This document shows, piece by piece, positions 1 to 8,458 of a stretch of 64,000 bases of DNA. Numbering within the stretch: the first letter of the stretch is position 1; every line of letters begins with the position of its first letter. The stretch covers positions 3,162,001-3,226,000 of the forward strand of contig NZ_RKQF01000001.1 in NCBI RefSeq assembly GCF_003814875.1, written 5' to 3'. The notes beneath the pieces were generated by a model. That model was given only the letters and a program-made list of their open reading frames with translations. It was not told the origin of the DNA and made no database searches. The stretch is from Streptomyces sp. Ag109_O5-1. Lineage in GTDB: Bacteria; Actinomycetota; Actinomycetes; Streptomycetales; Streptomycetaceae. The translations under genes were made by a program, and so were the position numbers.

Positions 1-195
1 CGAGCGCACTTCCGGCGGCCCGGCAGCGCACGTGCGGACGCGGGGGCGCAGCGCTGCGGGGTGGAGCAGGTACGACGGCGGTGCGCTGTCGGGCGGGCAC
101 CACCTTGCCGAGGGGCGGGCGCGGCCGTGCACCCGGGCGGATCCGGCCACGCACCACCAAGCCGGCACCACCGCCCACCCCAGCCGAACACCGCC

Positions 196-237
196 ACGCA
201 CCACGGAGCCGACACCACGCACCACGGAGCCGACACC
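196..237. repeat. 21-bp tandem duplication
   Basis: Two exact 21-bp copies lie head to tail (196-216 and 217-237), followed by a decayed third beginning GCACCGCGGGC. It is too short to be an array and looks like replication slippage in non-coding DNA. Confidence 0.75.
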
Positions 238-356
238 GCGCACCGCGGGCGGGGACGGCCCCGCACCGCACACGGATCCGGCCATGCACCGCCTGGCAGG
301 CGCGACGATGTGCCGCCGAGCGGCGGGCGCGGCCGTGCGCCGCAGGGCGGATGCGC

Positions 357-399
357 GTGCGCGCACGGGACACACCGCGGCCGGTATCGGACCTAGCGT
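357..399 (+). promoter_or_regulatory. Shared-architecture promoter, amidohydrolase gene
   Basis: The perfect palindrome GTGCGCGCAC (357-366) is followed after exactly 26 bp, which begin GGGACA, by CTAGCGT (393-399), whose TAGCGT would be the -10 hexamer. The start codon lies 91 bp downstream. The same layout occurs before five other transcription units in the first 16 kb (7836-7878, 11078-11120, 11168-11210, 14585-14627 and 15544-15586), and that recurrence is the evidence that it is functional. Confidence 0.6.
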
Positions 400-489
400 G
401 ACGGCCCGGCGGTCGCGGTTCGCCTCTGATCCGACGGCGAACACGGACCCCGGCACCGCAGTTCCCATCCCGGAGGGGGTCCAGCAAGC

Positions 490-2370
490 GTGTCCTCAAT
501 GCCGGTCGGCGGTCTGGTTCCCCAGGCCGTCGACGATCCCGCCGACCTCGTCGTCCGCAACGCGAAGATCCACACCGGAGACCCGAACCGCCCGCACGCG
601 GGGGCTGTCGCCGTCCGGGACGGTGTGGTCACGGTCGTCGGCGACGACAAGGACGTGGCTGCGCACATCGGCCCGGCCACCAAGGTGGTCGACGCGCTCG
701 GGCGGCGGGTGATCCCGGGGCTCAACGACGCCCATCTGCACGTGATCCGCGGCGGGCTCAACTACGTACTGGAGCTGCGCTGGGACGGGGTGCCCACGCT
801 GCGCCAGGGCCTGGCGATGCTGCGCGAGCAGGCCGCCCGCACCCCGAGGGGCCAGTGGGTGCGGGTGGTGGGCGGCTGGTCGGCCGAACAGTTCGCGGAA
901 CGGCGGCTGCCGACCGTCGCCGAGCTGAACGCCGCCGCCCCGGACACCCCGGTGTTCGTCCTGCACCTGTACCAGTCGGCCGTCCTCAACCGGGCGGCGC
1001 TGAAAGCCGCCGGATTCGACAAGGACACCCCCGATCCGAGGGGTGGCCAGATCGTGCGCGGCCGGGACGGGGAGCCGACGGGCATGCTGCTGGCCGCGCC
1101 CAGCGCCCTCGTCCTCTACTCGACACTGGCCAAGGCTCCGGTGCTGGACGAGGAGCACCGGAAGTCCTCGACCCGGCATTTCCTGCGCGAGCTGAACCGG
1201 TTCGGGCTGACGTCCGCGATCGACGCGGCCGGCGGCTTCCAGAACTTCCCGGAGAACTACGGCACCGTCGTCGAACTGGCCGAGGCCGGTGAGCTGTCGC
1301 TGCGCATCGCCTATCACCTCTTCCCGCAGACCGCGGGCCAGGAGGTGGCCGACCTCACCCGCTGGATCGAGATGGCGGACTACGGGGACGGCGACGAGTG
1401 GCTGCGCCTCAACGGCGCGGGCGAGAACCTCACTTGGGCGGCGGCCGACTTCGAGAACTTCAACCAGCCACGTCCCGAACACGAGGACTACGAGCCGGAG
1501 TTCGAGAAGGCGGTGCGTCTTCTCATGGAGAACGGCTGGGGGTTCCGGCTGCACGCCACGTACGACGAGACCATCCGCCGGGATCTCGCGGTCTTCGAGA
1601 AACTGGCCGCCGAAGGGCTCTTCCCGGCCGGGAACCGGTGGTTGTTCGACCACGCGGAGACCGTGTCGGCGCAGAGCCTCGACCGCGTGGCCGCGCTCGG
1701 CGGTGCGATGTCCGTACAGAACCGGCTGTCCTTCCAGGGCGAGGCCTTCCTGCGCCGCTACGGCCCCGGTGCCGCCGCCGACGCCCCGCCGATCCAGGAG
1801 ATGCTGGACCGCGGACTGACCGTGGCCGCCGGCACCGACGCCACCCGGGTCTCCACCTACAACCCGTGGGTCGCCCTGCACTGGCTGATCAGCGGCCGCA
1901 ACGTCGGCGACCTCGTGCTCCGCCCCCCGTCCAACCGGGTCGACCGGCAGACCGCCCTGCGCATGTTCACCCGGGCCGGCGCCGAGCTGACGGGTGAGGA
2001 GGGGGTCAAGGGCATCCTGCGCCCGGGCTTCTTCGCGGACCTCGCGATCCTCTCCGACGACTACTTCACCGTGCCCGAACCGGAGATCGCCCGCATCGAG
2101 TCGCTGCTCACCGTCACCGGCGGCCGGATCGTCTACGCCGCCGGCGAGTACGAGGGCCTCGACGAGGAACTGCCGGCCATCACCCCTGGCTGGAGCCCGG
2201 TGGCACACTTCGGCGGCTACCAGGCGGCCCCGCGCGGCCTGGCGGGCGTACGCCAGGCGGAGGCGCTGGGCGAGGCCGTCGCCGAGTCCGAACTGCACCG
2301 CGCCTGGCGGGTCCGGCGCGGCCTGATCCCGGACGGCACCGCCATGCCGTCCGACCCGTGCTTCCTCTGA
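490..2370 (+). CDS. YtcJ-like amidohydrolase (amidohydrolase family 3)
   Basis: This 626-aa protein resembles metal-dependent amidohydrolases of the YtcJ type, cytoplasmic TIM-barrel hydrolases acting on amide-like bonds; the substrate cannot be read from the sequence. Visible marks are an N-terminal beta-sandwich segment (about residues 19-75), the metal-ligand motif NDAHLH near residue 80, HATYDE around 355, FDHAE around 387, and the late motif AGTDATR with its metal Asp near 452. I take the GTG at 490 as start because a GGAGG-like site lies about 12 bases upstream; an ATG three codons later is the alternative. It opens a rightward run with the next four genes and has its own shared-architecture promoter at 357-399. 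Confidence 0.85.
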   Translation: MSSMPVGGLVPQAVDDPADLVVRNAKIHTGDPNRPHAGAVAVRDGVVTVVGDDKDVAAHIGPATKVVDALGRRVIPGLNDAHLHVIRGGLNYVLELRWDGVPTLRQGLAMLREQAARTPRGQWVRVVGGWSAEQFAERRLPTVAELNAAAPDTPVFVLHLYQSAVLNRAALKAAGFDKDTPDPRGGQIVRGRDGEPTGMLLAAPSALVLYSTLAKAPVLDEEHRKSSTRHFLRELNRFGLTSAIDAAGGFQNFPENYGTVVELAEAGELSLRIAYHLFPQTAGQEVADLTRWIEMADYGDGDEWLRLNGAGENLTWAAADFENFNQPRPEHEDYEPEFEKAVRLLMENGWGFRLHATYDETIRRDLAVFEKLAAEGLFPAGNRWLFDHAETVSAQSLDRVAALGGAMSVQNRLSFQGEAFLRRYGPGAAADAPPIQEMLDRGLTVAAGTDATRVSTYNPWVALHWLISGRNVGDLVLRPPSNRVDRQTALRMFTRAGAELTGEEGVKGILRPGFFADLAILSDDYFTVPEPEIARIESLLTVTGGRIVYAAGEYEGLDEELPAITPGWSPVAHFGGYQAAPRGLAGVRQAEALGEAVAESELHRAWRVRRGLIPDGTAMPSDPCFL

Positions 2371-2389
2371 GACTCCCGAACTCCGGACT

Positions 2390-2428
2390 CCCGGAAGGAG
2401 GACGGCACTTGAACCTCCTCCTTCCGGG
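2390..2428 (+). terminator. Intergenic hairpin containing SD-like and anti-SD arms
   Basis: CCCGGAAGGAGGA (2390-2402) pairs with TCCTCCTTCCGGG (2416-2428) around a 13-nt loop. No T-run follows, which is common in high-GC actinomycetes. It sits 20 bp after the amidohydrolase stop and could end or process the transcript. The left arm reads like a strong ribosome binding site but has no start codon at useful spacing. Confidence 0.55.
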
Positions 2429-2468
2429 GCGCCATCCCACCCTTGTTCACTGAGAAAGGTTCTTCGTC

Positions 2469-3131
2469 ATGGTCGACATCGCCCAGGTGACCGCTGCCCC
2501 CAGCCCCGGCCTCCTCACCCCCGGCAACTGCGCCGTGCTGTTCGTGGACCACCAGCCGCAGATGTTCTTCGGCACCGGTAGCGGCGACCGCACCGCGATC
2601 ATCAACTCCACCCTGGGTCTGGCCAAGGCCGCCAAGGCGTTCGGCGTGCCGGTCGTGCTGAGCACGGTCGCCGCCGAGTCCTTCTCCGGCCCGATCATGC
2701 CGCAGCTCACGGACGTCTTCCCCGGCCAGAAGATCATCGACCGCACTTCGATGAACGCCTGGGAGGACGAGGCGTTCGTCGAGGCCGTCAAGGCGACCGG
2801 ACGCGAGAAGCTCGTGATAGCCGGTCTGTGGACCGAGGTGTGCGTGGTCCTGCCGGTGCTCTCCGCCATCGCCCAGGGCTACGAGGTCTACGTGGTCGCC
2901 GACGCGTCCGGCGGTGTCACCCCGCAGGCCCACGAGCACGCCGTTCAGCGCATGGTCCAGGGCGGCGCCGTGCCGGTGACCTGGGTCCAGGTGCTTCTGG
3001 AGCTCCAGCGCGACTGGGCCCGCACGGAGACGTACGAGGCGGTCACGAACGTGGTCAAGGAGAACGGCGGCGCCTACGGCCTCGGCCTGGTCTACGCCCA
3101 GACCATGATCGGCGCCCACGCGGCCGGCTGA
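2469..3131 (+). CDS. Isochorismatase-fold cysteine hydrolase (YcaC-like)
   Basis: This 220-aa protein belongs to the isochorismatase/nicotinamidase-like superfamily, closest by eye to YcaC-type hydrolases whose natural substrates are poorly known. The catalytic Asp is Asp27 in FVDHQPQ and the nucleophile is Cys125 in LWTEVCV, next to the cis-peptide region of the fold; the family triad Lys is not obvious to me. GAGAAAGG ends about nine bases before the ATG and supports the start. Its place after an amidohydrolase suggests a two-step amide-hydrolysis pathway, which is inference from context. The last third is the long YcaC-type tail with no added domain. Confidence 0.85.
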   Translation: MVDIAQVTAAPSPGLLTPGNCAVLFVDHQPQMFFGTGSGDRTAIINSTLGLAKAAKAFGVPVVLSTVAAESFSGPIMPQLTDVFPGQKIIDRTSMNAWEDEAFVEAVKATGREKLVIAGLWTEVCVVLPVLSAIAQGYEVYVVADASGGVTPQAHEHAVQRMVQGGAVPVTWVQVLLELQRDWARTETYEAVTNVVKENGGAYGLGLVYAQTMIGAHAAG

Positions 3132-3188
3132 GCGGACGTCACGTCCCGAGCCAGGAACAGGCAGGAAGAAAAGGAAGAACAGGAAGAC

Positions 3189-3713
3189 ATGGACGCTGGA
3201 CTGCTGGTCCTCCGGCTGCTGGCGGGACTCCTCATCGCCGGCCACGGAGTGCAGAAGGTGAGCTTCCACCTCGGGGGCAAGGGCCTGGCGGGCGGAACGG
3301 AGGAGTTCCGGCACGACGGGTTCCGCGGCGGCCGGCTGACCGCCGTCGTCGCGGGCGGCAGCCAGGTCGGCGCCGGCCTGTTCCTGGCCGCCGGACTGCT
3401 CACGCTGCTGGCCGCGATGGCGGCGATGGGTGTGATGACGGTCGCGGGCACCGTCAAGTGGCCCAAGGGGCTGTGGGTGCAGAACGACGGGTACGAGTAT
3501 CCGCTGGTCCTCGTCGTCATCTCGGTGGCCCTGGCCCTCACCGGGCCCGGCCGGTGGTCCGTCGACCACGCGCTGAGCCTCACCCCGTGGCCGCTGTGGC
3601 TCGTCCTCGCGGCGATCGTGATCGGCCCCACGAGCGGGCTGCTCACCCGCGCGGTGCTGCACCGCACCTCCACCGCACCGGAAGGAGCGACCCGTGCGCG
3701 GGCTGCTGACTGA
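3189..3713 (+). CDS. DoxX-family membrane protein
   Basis: This 174-aa protein has four predicted membrane helices (roughly residues 3-22, 50-75, 78-95 and 110-160). The opening LLVLRLLAGLLIAGHGVQK is typical of DoxX proteins. Members are linked to redox and thiol homeostasis or serve as accessory membrane subunits; no reaction can be assigned here. The ATG follows GGAAG at good spacing. Its end overlaps the next gene's GTG start by 20 bp, so the two are probably translated together. Confidence 0.8.
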   Translation: MDAGLLVLRLLAGLLIAGHGVQKVSFHLGGKGLAGGTEEFRHDGFRGGRLTAVVAGGSQVGAGLFLAAGLLTLLAAMAAMGVMTVAGTVKWPKGLWVQNDGYEYPLVLVVISVALALTGPGRWSVDHALSLTPWPLWLVLAAIVIGPTSGLLTRAVLHRTSTAPEGATRARAAD

Positions 3714-4434
3714 CGCGTTCCACACGCTGGTACCGCCCAAGGACGACCGCCACGGCCCGCTGCCTCCCCTGATGCTGACGCTGACGGTGGTCACCGGGCT
3801 GGTCGACGCGGTGAGTTATCTGTCCCTCGGGCATGTCTTCGTCGCCAACATGACCGGCAACGTGGTGTTCCTCGGCTTCGCACTGGCGGGCTCCCCGAAC
3901 CTGTCCGCGCTCGCCTCCGTCGTCGCCCTGGCCGCGTTCCTCGCCGGGGCGCTGGCCGGGGGGCGGCTGGGCACCCGGTTCGCCACCCACCGCGGGAGTC
4001 TGCTGAAGACGGCGACGGCCGTGCAGACGGTGCTGGTCGCCGTCACTGTGGCGGTCGCCGCGGTCACCGACGGCCGGGTCGGCACCGGGGTCCAGTACAC
4101 GCTGATCGTGTTCCTCGGGCTCGCCATGGGCCTGCAGAACGCGGTCGCCCGGCGTCTCGGCGTCCCCGACATGACCACGACCGTGCTGACGCTGACCCTG
4201 ACGGGCCTGGCCGCGGACTCCGGTCCGGCGGGCGGTGCCGCGCCCCGGCCCGGCCGCCGGATCCTGTCCGTCCTGGCCATGCTGCTCGGCGCGTTCGCCG
4301 GGACCGAGCTGCTGCTCCACGGCCATCTGGTGTTCACCCTGGGCCTGGCCCTGCTGCTCCTGCTCATCACCTCCCTGGCGACGCACCGCCTGGCCGGCGG
4401 CGACCCCGCCTGGACCCGGTCGGGAGCGGCATGA
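3694..4434 (+). CDS. YoaK-family (DUF1275) membrane protein
   Basis: This is a 246-aa integral membrane protein with about six helices. The motifs TGLVDAVSYLSLGHVF and ANMTGNVVF near residues 27-55, and GLAMGLQNAVARRL near 140, are characteristic of DUF1275/YoaK. The family has no established biochemical role; transport has been suggested. Translation starts at a GTG inside the end of the DoxX gene, preceded by GGAAGGAG. Its stop overlaps the next ATG in an ATGA junction. The three genes therefore form a tightly coupled membrane-protein block. Confidence 0.8.
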   Translation: MRGLLTDAFHTLVPPKDDRHGPLPPLMLTLTVVTGLVDAVSYLSLGHVFVANMTGNVVFLGFALAGSPNLSALASVVALAAFLAGALAGGRLGTRFATHRGSLLKTATAVQTVLVAVTVAVAAVTDGRVGTGVQYTLIVFLGLAMGLQNAVARRLGVPDMTTTVLTLTLTGLAADSGPAGGAAPRPGRRILSVLAMLLGAFAGTELLLHGHLVFTLGLALLLLLITSLATHRLAGGDPAWTRSGAA

Positions 4435-6038
4435 GCGGCGCCGCCACCGACTCCCCGTGGGCGCCGCTCGCGGCACGTGTCTTCCGGGCGCTGTGGATCG
4501 CCCAGCTGGTCTCCAACGTCGGCAGCTGGATGCAGACCGTGGGCGCCCAGTGGCTGCTGGTCGGGGACAGTGCCGCGCTGGTGACGCTGGTGCAGACCGC
4601 GTCCAGCCTGCCCGTCGTCCTCCTTGCGCTGCCCTCCGGGGTGGTCGCCGACCGGTTCGACCGGCGTGCGGTGCTGGTGACCGCCCAGTTCGCGATGCTC
4701 GCGGTGTCCGGGGCGCTGGCCGTGCTGGCGTTCCTGGACGCCCTGTCGCCGACGGCCCTGTTGCTCCTGACCTTCCTGCTGGGCTGCGGGACCGCGCTGA
4801 TGGGCCCGGCCTGGCAGGCGATCCAGCCGGAGCTGGTGGAACGGGAGCGGCTCGGTCAGGCGGCGGCGCTGGGCGCGGTGAACATGAACCTGGCCCGTGC
4901 CGTCGGTCCGGCGCTCGGCGGCGCGGTGGTCGCGGCGGCGGGCGCCGGCTGGGTCTTCGCCTTCAACGCGGTGTCCTACCTGGGCATCGCGGCCGTGCTG
5001 CTGCTGTGGCGGCGCCCCGCCGCGGCGGCCGCCCCGCCCGCCGGGAACGAAGGCCTGCTGGCCGCGCTGTACGCCGGCCGCCGCTACGTCTGGAACGCGC
5101 CCGGCGTCCGCCGGATCCTGCTGCGCACGCTCCTGTTCATCCCCGGCGGCGCCGCCCTGTGGGCCCTGCTGCCGCTGACCGCGAGCCGCTCCCTCGGCCT
5201 CGGCTCGGGCGGCTACGGACTGCTCCTCGGGGCGGTGGGCGTCGGCGCGGTCGGCGGGGCCTTCCTCCTCCCCCGCGCCCGTCGCCTGCTGGGCGCCAAC
5301 GGCATCCTCGCCGTCGGCGCCCTGGTGTTCGCCGGAGTGCTCGCGGTGCTGGCCACGGTCCACGTCCCGTGGCTGGCCGCGCTCGCCCTGCTGCCCGCGG
5401 GCCTCGCGTGGATCGCCGTACTCTCCACGCTCAACGCGGCCGTGCAGACACGGCTCCCCGGCTGGGTCAGGGCCCGCGGACTCGCCGTCTACCTGCTGGT
5501 CTTCCAGGGCGGACAGGCGCTGGCCGCGCCCCTGTGGGGTGCGGTGGCCGACTGGCTGGGGCTGAGCGCCTGTCTGCTGGTCGCCGGCGGCGCGATGCTG
5601 CTGAGCGCTGCCAGCGTACGGCGCTGGCCACTGCGGGACGCCGAGGGCATCAACCCCGCGCCCTCCGACCACTGGCCGACGCCTCCCCTGGTGTTCGAGC
5701 CGGGGGAGGCCGACGGCCCGGTCCTGGTCTCCGTCGTCTACCGCGTCCCGGCGGACCGGCAGGCCGAGTTCACGGACCGTATGCACCGTGTGGCCCGCTC
5801 CCGGCGCCGTACCGGAGCCCTTTCCTGGGGCCTCTACCAGGACGGCCACGACCCGGAGCGCTTCGTCGAGAACTACCTGGTCTCCTCCTGGGCGGAGCAC
5901 CAGGCCCAGCACCACGTGCGGCTCACGGCCACCGACCGCCGGTTCGAGGAGGAGGCCCGCGCGCTGCTCACCCCGGGCACCGCGCCCGAGGTGACGCACG
6001 CCTTCGACACCTCGGGCGGATCTGCCGTACCACGCTGA
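4431..6038 (+). CDS. MFS exporter with C-terminal ABM-like domain
   Basis: This 535-aa protein has twelve predicted helices of the EntS-like MFS_3 type, with the family opening RALWIAQLVSNVGSWMQ and the helix 2-3 loop GVVADRFDRR, spanning about residues 1-400. A soluble tail (about 420-530) resembles an antibiotic-biosynthesis-monooxygenase-like ferredoxin fold. This exporter-plus-tail arrangement is known in the family once called transmembrane secretion effector, so the fusion is not unique. The substrate is unknown. It overlaps the previous stop by four bases and ends only 4 bp from the convergent poxB stop, leaving no room for a terminator. Confidence 0.82.
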   Translation: MSGAATDSPWAPLAARVFRALWIAQLVSNVGSWMQTVGAQWLLVGDSAALVTLVQTASSLPVVLLALPSGVVADRFDRRAVLVTAQFAMLAVSGALAVLAFLDALSPTALLLLTFLLGCGTALMGPAWQAIQPELVERERLGQAAALGAVNMNLARAVGPALGGAVVAAAGAGWVFAFNAVSYLGIAAVLLLWRRPAAAAAPPAGNEGLLAALYAGRRYVWNAPGVRRILLRTLLFIPGGAALWALLPLTASRSLGLGSGGYGLLLGAVGVGAVGGAFLLPRARRLLGANGILAVGALVFAGVLAVLATVHVPWLAALALLPAGLAWIAVLSTLNAAVQTRLPGWVRARGLAVYLLVFQGGQALAAPLWGAVADWLGLSACLLVAGGAMLLSAASVRRWPLRDAEGINPAPSDHWPTPPLVFEPGEADGPVLVSVVYRVPADRQAEFTDRMHRVARSRRRTGALSWGLYQDGHDPERFVENYLVSSWAEHQAQHHVRLTATDRRFEEEARALLTPGTAPEVTHAFDTSGGSAVPR

Positions 6039-6042
6039 GCCC

Positions 6043-7785
6043 TCAAGGGCGGGGAATGTTGCGGAGGTTGGCCCGCGCCAGGTGGACCATGCGGCCGACT
6101 CCGCCGCTCAGCACCGTCCGGCTCGCGGAGAGCGCGAACCCGCTGATCTGCTCGGCGGTGATCTTCGGCGGGACGGCCAGGGCGGCGGGGTCGGTGACGA
6201 CGTCGACCAGCGCGGGTCCCTCATGGGCAAAAGCCTCACGCAACGCGCCGCGCACGTCGGCGGGCTTCTCCACCCGGATGCCCCGTGCTCCGGCCGCCGT
6301 GGCGATGGCCGCGTAGTCGGTGTGCGGGTAGCTGGTGGCGTGCGGCGGCAGGCCGTCGACCATCATCTCCAGGTCGACCATGCCGAGGGAGGAGTTGTTG
6401 AAGACGACGACCTTGACCGGCAGGCCGTACTGCACGAGGGTGAGGAAGTCGCCCATCAGCATGGAGAATCCGCCGTCGCCGGAGAGCGAGACGACCTGCC
6501 GGCCGCGGTCCAGGAACTGGGCGCCGATCGCCTGCGGCAGCGCGTTGGCCATCGAGCCGTGCACGAACGAGCCGAGGATGCGGCGGCGGCCGTTCGGTGT
6601 CAGATAACGCGCCGCCCACACACAGCACATGCCGGTGTCCACGGTGAACACGGCGTCGTCGGCGGCCTCTTCGTCGAGTACCGCGGCCACGTACTCGGGG
6701 TGGATCGGGGTCTGCTTCTCGACGTCGCGTGTGTAGGCGTTCACGGCGCCTTCGAGGGCGTGCGCGTGCCGCTCCAGCATGCGGTCGAGGAACCGGCGCG
6801 ACGACTTCTCCCGCACGGCAGGGGTCAGGCACCGCAGGGTCTCGCCCACGTCGCCCCACACGGCGAGGTCGAGCTGGGTGCGCCGGCCGAGCCGCTCGGG
6901 CTGGACGTCGACCTGGACCGTGCGGACGTGACGGGGCAGGAACTCGGTGTACGGGAAGTCCGTGCCGAGGAGGATCAGCAGGTCGGCCTCGTGCATGGCC
7001 TCGTAGGCGGCGCCGTAGCCGAGCAGTCCGCTCATGCCGACGTCATACGGGTTGTCGTACTGGATGTGCTCCTTGCCGCGCAGTGCGTGCCCGACCGGGG
7101 CCTTGACCTTCTCGGCGAAGGCCATCACCTCGGCGTGGGCGCCGGCGACACCCCGGCCGCAGAACACCGTCACGCGCTCGGCGGCGTCCACGAGCTCGGT
7201 GAGGCGGGCGAGTTCGCGGTCAGCCGGGCGGATGGCGGGCAGGTCCAGGGGCAGGGTGAGTTCGGGAGCCGCGTCCGGGGTGTCCTCGGCGGCGGTGTCG
7301 CCGGAGAGGGCCACGACCGAGACCCCGCGGCGGCCGACGGCGTGCTGGATGGCCGTCTGGACGACGCGCGGCATCTGGTGCGGGGAGGAGATCAGCTCCG
7401 AGTAGTGGCTGCACTCGGCGAACAGCCGGTCGGGGTGGGTCTCCTGGAAGTAGCCGGTGCCGATCTGGCCGCTGGGTATCTGGGCGGCCAGCGCGAGCAC
7501 GGGCGCCATCGAGCGGTGGGCGTCGTACAGGCCGTTGATGAGGTGCAGGTTCCCCGGGCCGCAGGAGCCGGCGCAGGCGGCGAGGCGGCCGGTGAGCTGG
7601 GCCTCCGCGCCGGCCGCGAACGCCGCGACCTCCTCGTGGCGGACCTGGACCCACTCCACCGCGTCATGCCGTCTGACCGCGTCGACGACCGGGTTCAGGC
7701 TGTCCCCGACCACCCCGTAGACACGGCGCACGCCCGCGCGCGCCATGAGGTCGACGTACTGCTCCGCGATGGTCTGCCTGGCCAT
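6043..7785 (-). CDS. poxB: Pyruvate dehydrogenase (quinone)-like ThDP enzyme
   Basis: This 580-aa ThDP enzyme resembles PoxB/pyruvate oxidase, which decarboxylates pyruvate and passes electrons to the quinone pool at the membrane. The N-terminal motif RHEEVAAFAAGAEA (residues 49-62) carries the conserved ThDP-activating Glu. The C-terminal cofactor motif begins GDGGFSML near residue 435 and ends in VVFNNSSLGM with the expected Asn. The three-domain ThDP plan is complete. The ATG follows AAGGAG at ideal spacing. Its promoter region (7836-7878) matches the shared architecture. In E. coli poxB is a stationary-phase gene, in keeping with the nearby dps-like gene having the same promoter type. Confidence 0.85.
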   Translation of the reverse strand: MARQTIAEQYVDLMARAGVRRVYGVVGDSLNPVVDAVRRHDAVEWVQVRHEEVAAFAAGAEAQLTGRLAACAGSCGPGNLHLINGLYDAHRSMAPVLALAAQIPSGQIGTGYFQETHPDRLFAECSHYSELISSPHQMPRVVQTAIQHAVGRRGVSVVALSGDTAAEDTPDAAPELTLPLDLPAIRPADRELARLTELVDAAERVTVFCGRGVAGAHAEVMAFAEKVKAPVGHALRGKEHIQYDNPYDVGMSGLLGYGAAYEAMHEADLLILLGTDFPYTEFLPRHVRTVQVDVQPERLGRRTQLDLAVWGDVGETLRCLTPAVREKSSRRFLDRMLERHAHALEGAVNAYTRDVEKQTPIHPEYVAAVLDEEAADDAVFTVDTGMCCVWAARYLTPNGRRRILGSFVHGSMANALPQAIGAQFLDRGRQVVSLSGDGGFSMLMGDFLTLVQYGLPVKVVVFNNSSLGMVDLEMMVDGLPPHATSYPHTDYAAIATAAGARGIRVEKPADVRGALREAFAHEGPALVDVVTDPAALAVPPKITAEQISGFALSASRTVLSGGVGRMVHLARANLRNIPRP

Positions 7786-7835
7786 GCCGCTCCTTCGCCT
7801 CCGGCGGCACGGCGGGGGTCGCCGCGCCGCCGGTC

Positions 7836-7878
7836 ACGGTAGTGGCCCGGGGCGAACCGGAGTTGACCATCAGCGCAC
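7836..7878 (-). promoter_or_regulatory. Shared-architecture promoter, poxB
   Basis: On the minus strand GTGCGCTGAT (7878-7869) is followed after exactly 26 bp, which begin GGTCAA, by CTACCGT (7842-7836). Only the first half of the palindrome is kept, but the spacing, the GGTCA box and the -10-like TACCGT match the other members. The start codon is about 50 bp downstream. Confidence 0.55.
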
Positions 7879-7906
7879 CGGATCGCTTCCGGCAGCGCAT
7901 TCCAGG

Positions 7907-8245
7907 TCAGCGCAGTTCGGTGCGGAGCCACTGCAGGACGTCGGGGGTCACCGGGTCGGCGAGGTCGGCGAACCCCTCGTGCCTCTGCAGGAACTTGGCC
8001 ACGTACTGGCACACGGGTACGACGCGCTTGCCGGCGGCGCGGGTGTGGGTGAGCGCCTCCCGGACCAGCTGGCCGGCCAGGCCCTGGCCGGCGAAGGCCT
8101 CGTCGACCTCGGTGTGGTAGAAGACGCGCTGGTCACCGCGGTCGCGGTAGGCGGTGAGGCCGGCACGTTCGCCGCCGACCAGGATCTCGTAGCGGCTGAG
8201 GGCCTCGTTGTGCACGACGACGGGGGTGGTGGTGAGCCGGTTCAT
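7907..8245 (-). CDS. GNAT-fold N-acetyltransferase (small YjdJ-like type)
   Basis: This 112-aa protein looks like the compact GCN5-related acetyltransferases of the PF14542 type, which transfer acetyl groups from acetyl-CoA; the acceptor is unknown. The segment EVDEAFAGQGLAGQLVREAL contains the acetyl-CoA pyrophosphate-binding Q/R-x-x-G-x-G/A motif, and VPVCQYVAKFL matches the family C-terminal signature. The frame is open for 34 more codons upstream, but those read through a tandem DNA repeat. I chose the ATG at 8245 because AAAAGGA sits six bases before it. It is divergent from the MFS gene at 8459. Confidence 0.82.
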   Translation of the reverse strand: MNRLTTTPVVVHNEALSRYEILVGGERAGLTAYRDRGDQRVFYHTEVDEAFAGQGLAGQLVREALTHTRAAGKRVVPVCQYVAKFLQRHEGFADLADPVTPDVLQWLRTELR

Positions 8246-8280
8246 CGGATTCCTTTTCGTGGGTGGTGTGGGGTGGGGTG

Positions 8281-8334
8281 AGAGGGGCGGGGTGAGAGGG
8301 GCGGGGTGAGAGGGGCGGGGTGAGAGGGGCGGGG
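8281..8334. repeat. 14-bp tandem repeat in a divergent promoter region
   Basis: AGAGGGGCGGGGTG is repeated head to tail almost four times (8281-8294, 8295-8308, 8309-8322, then 12 bases of a fourth copy). It lies between the divergent GNAT and MFS starts, just upstream of the GNAT leader. Copy number could change by slippage. Confidence 0.85.
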
Positions 8335-8342
8335 CAGCGATG

Positions 8343-8363
8343 GTCATCTCTGATCAAGATGAC
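8343..8363. promoter_or_regulatory. Inverted repeat, candidate operator
   Basis: GTCATCT (8343-8349) and AGATGAC (8357-8363) form a perfect 7-bp inverted repeat around a 7-bp centre containing TGATCA. The arm length and spacing suit a dimeric repressor. It lies between divergent promoters with no local regulator gene next to it. Confidence 0.5.
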
Positions 8364-8458
8364 TGACATCCCGGATCATCGCCGTGAAGGGGGAAGCATG
8401 GCGGGCGTCGGAGCGCTTGTGCACGGTGAGAGCAACGCCTCCTGTGAGGAAGGTCCCC

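Larger units (their letters stand above)
1..489. other. Non-coding leader upstream of the amidohydrolase
   Basis: I see no convincing gene in this stretch. The open frames crossing it encode low-complexity Arg/Pro/Thr/His-rich sequence typical of GC-rich shadow frames. It holds a short tandem repeat (196-237) and a promoter-like element (357-399) serving the gene that starts at 490. A gene ending just left of the window cannot be excluded. Confidence 0.5.

Noticed and set aside
196..237. CRISPR or other spaced repeat array
   Set aside because: The repeats here and at 8281-8334, 42905-42948 and 59922-59971 are short, contiguous and lack unique spacers, and no cas gene is present.
496..2298. 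600-codon open frame antisense to the amidohydrolase
   Set aside because: It mirrors the real gene codon for codon, has no family motif, and its composition (Arg, Gly, His, Val, Glu rich) is typical of the antisense shadow of GC-rich genes. The same holds for the long antisense frames at 3816-5999, 6082-7842, 9719-11683 and 22996-24099.
8246..8347. 34-codon N-terminal extension of the GNAT gene
   Set aside because: It would translate the tandem DNA repeat as Pro-Leu-Ser-rich sequence, and a better ribosome site precedes the ATG at 8245.
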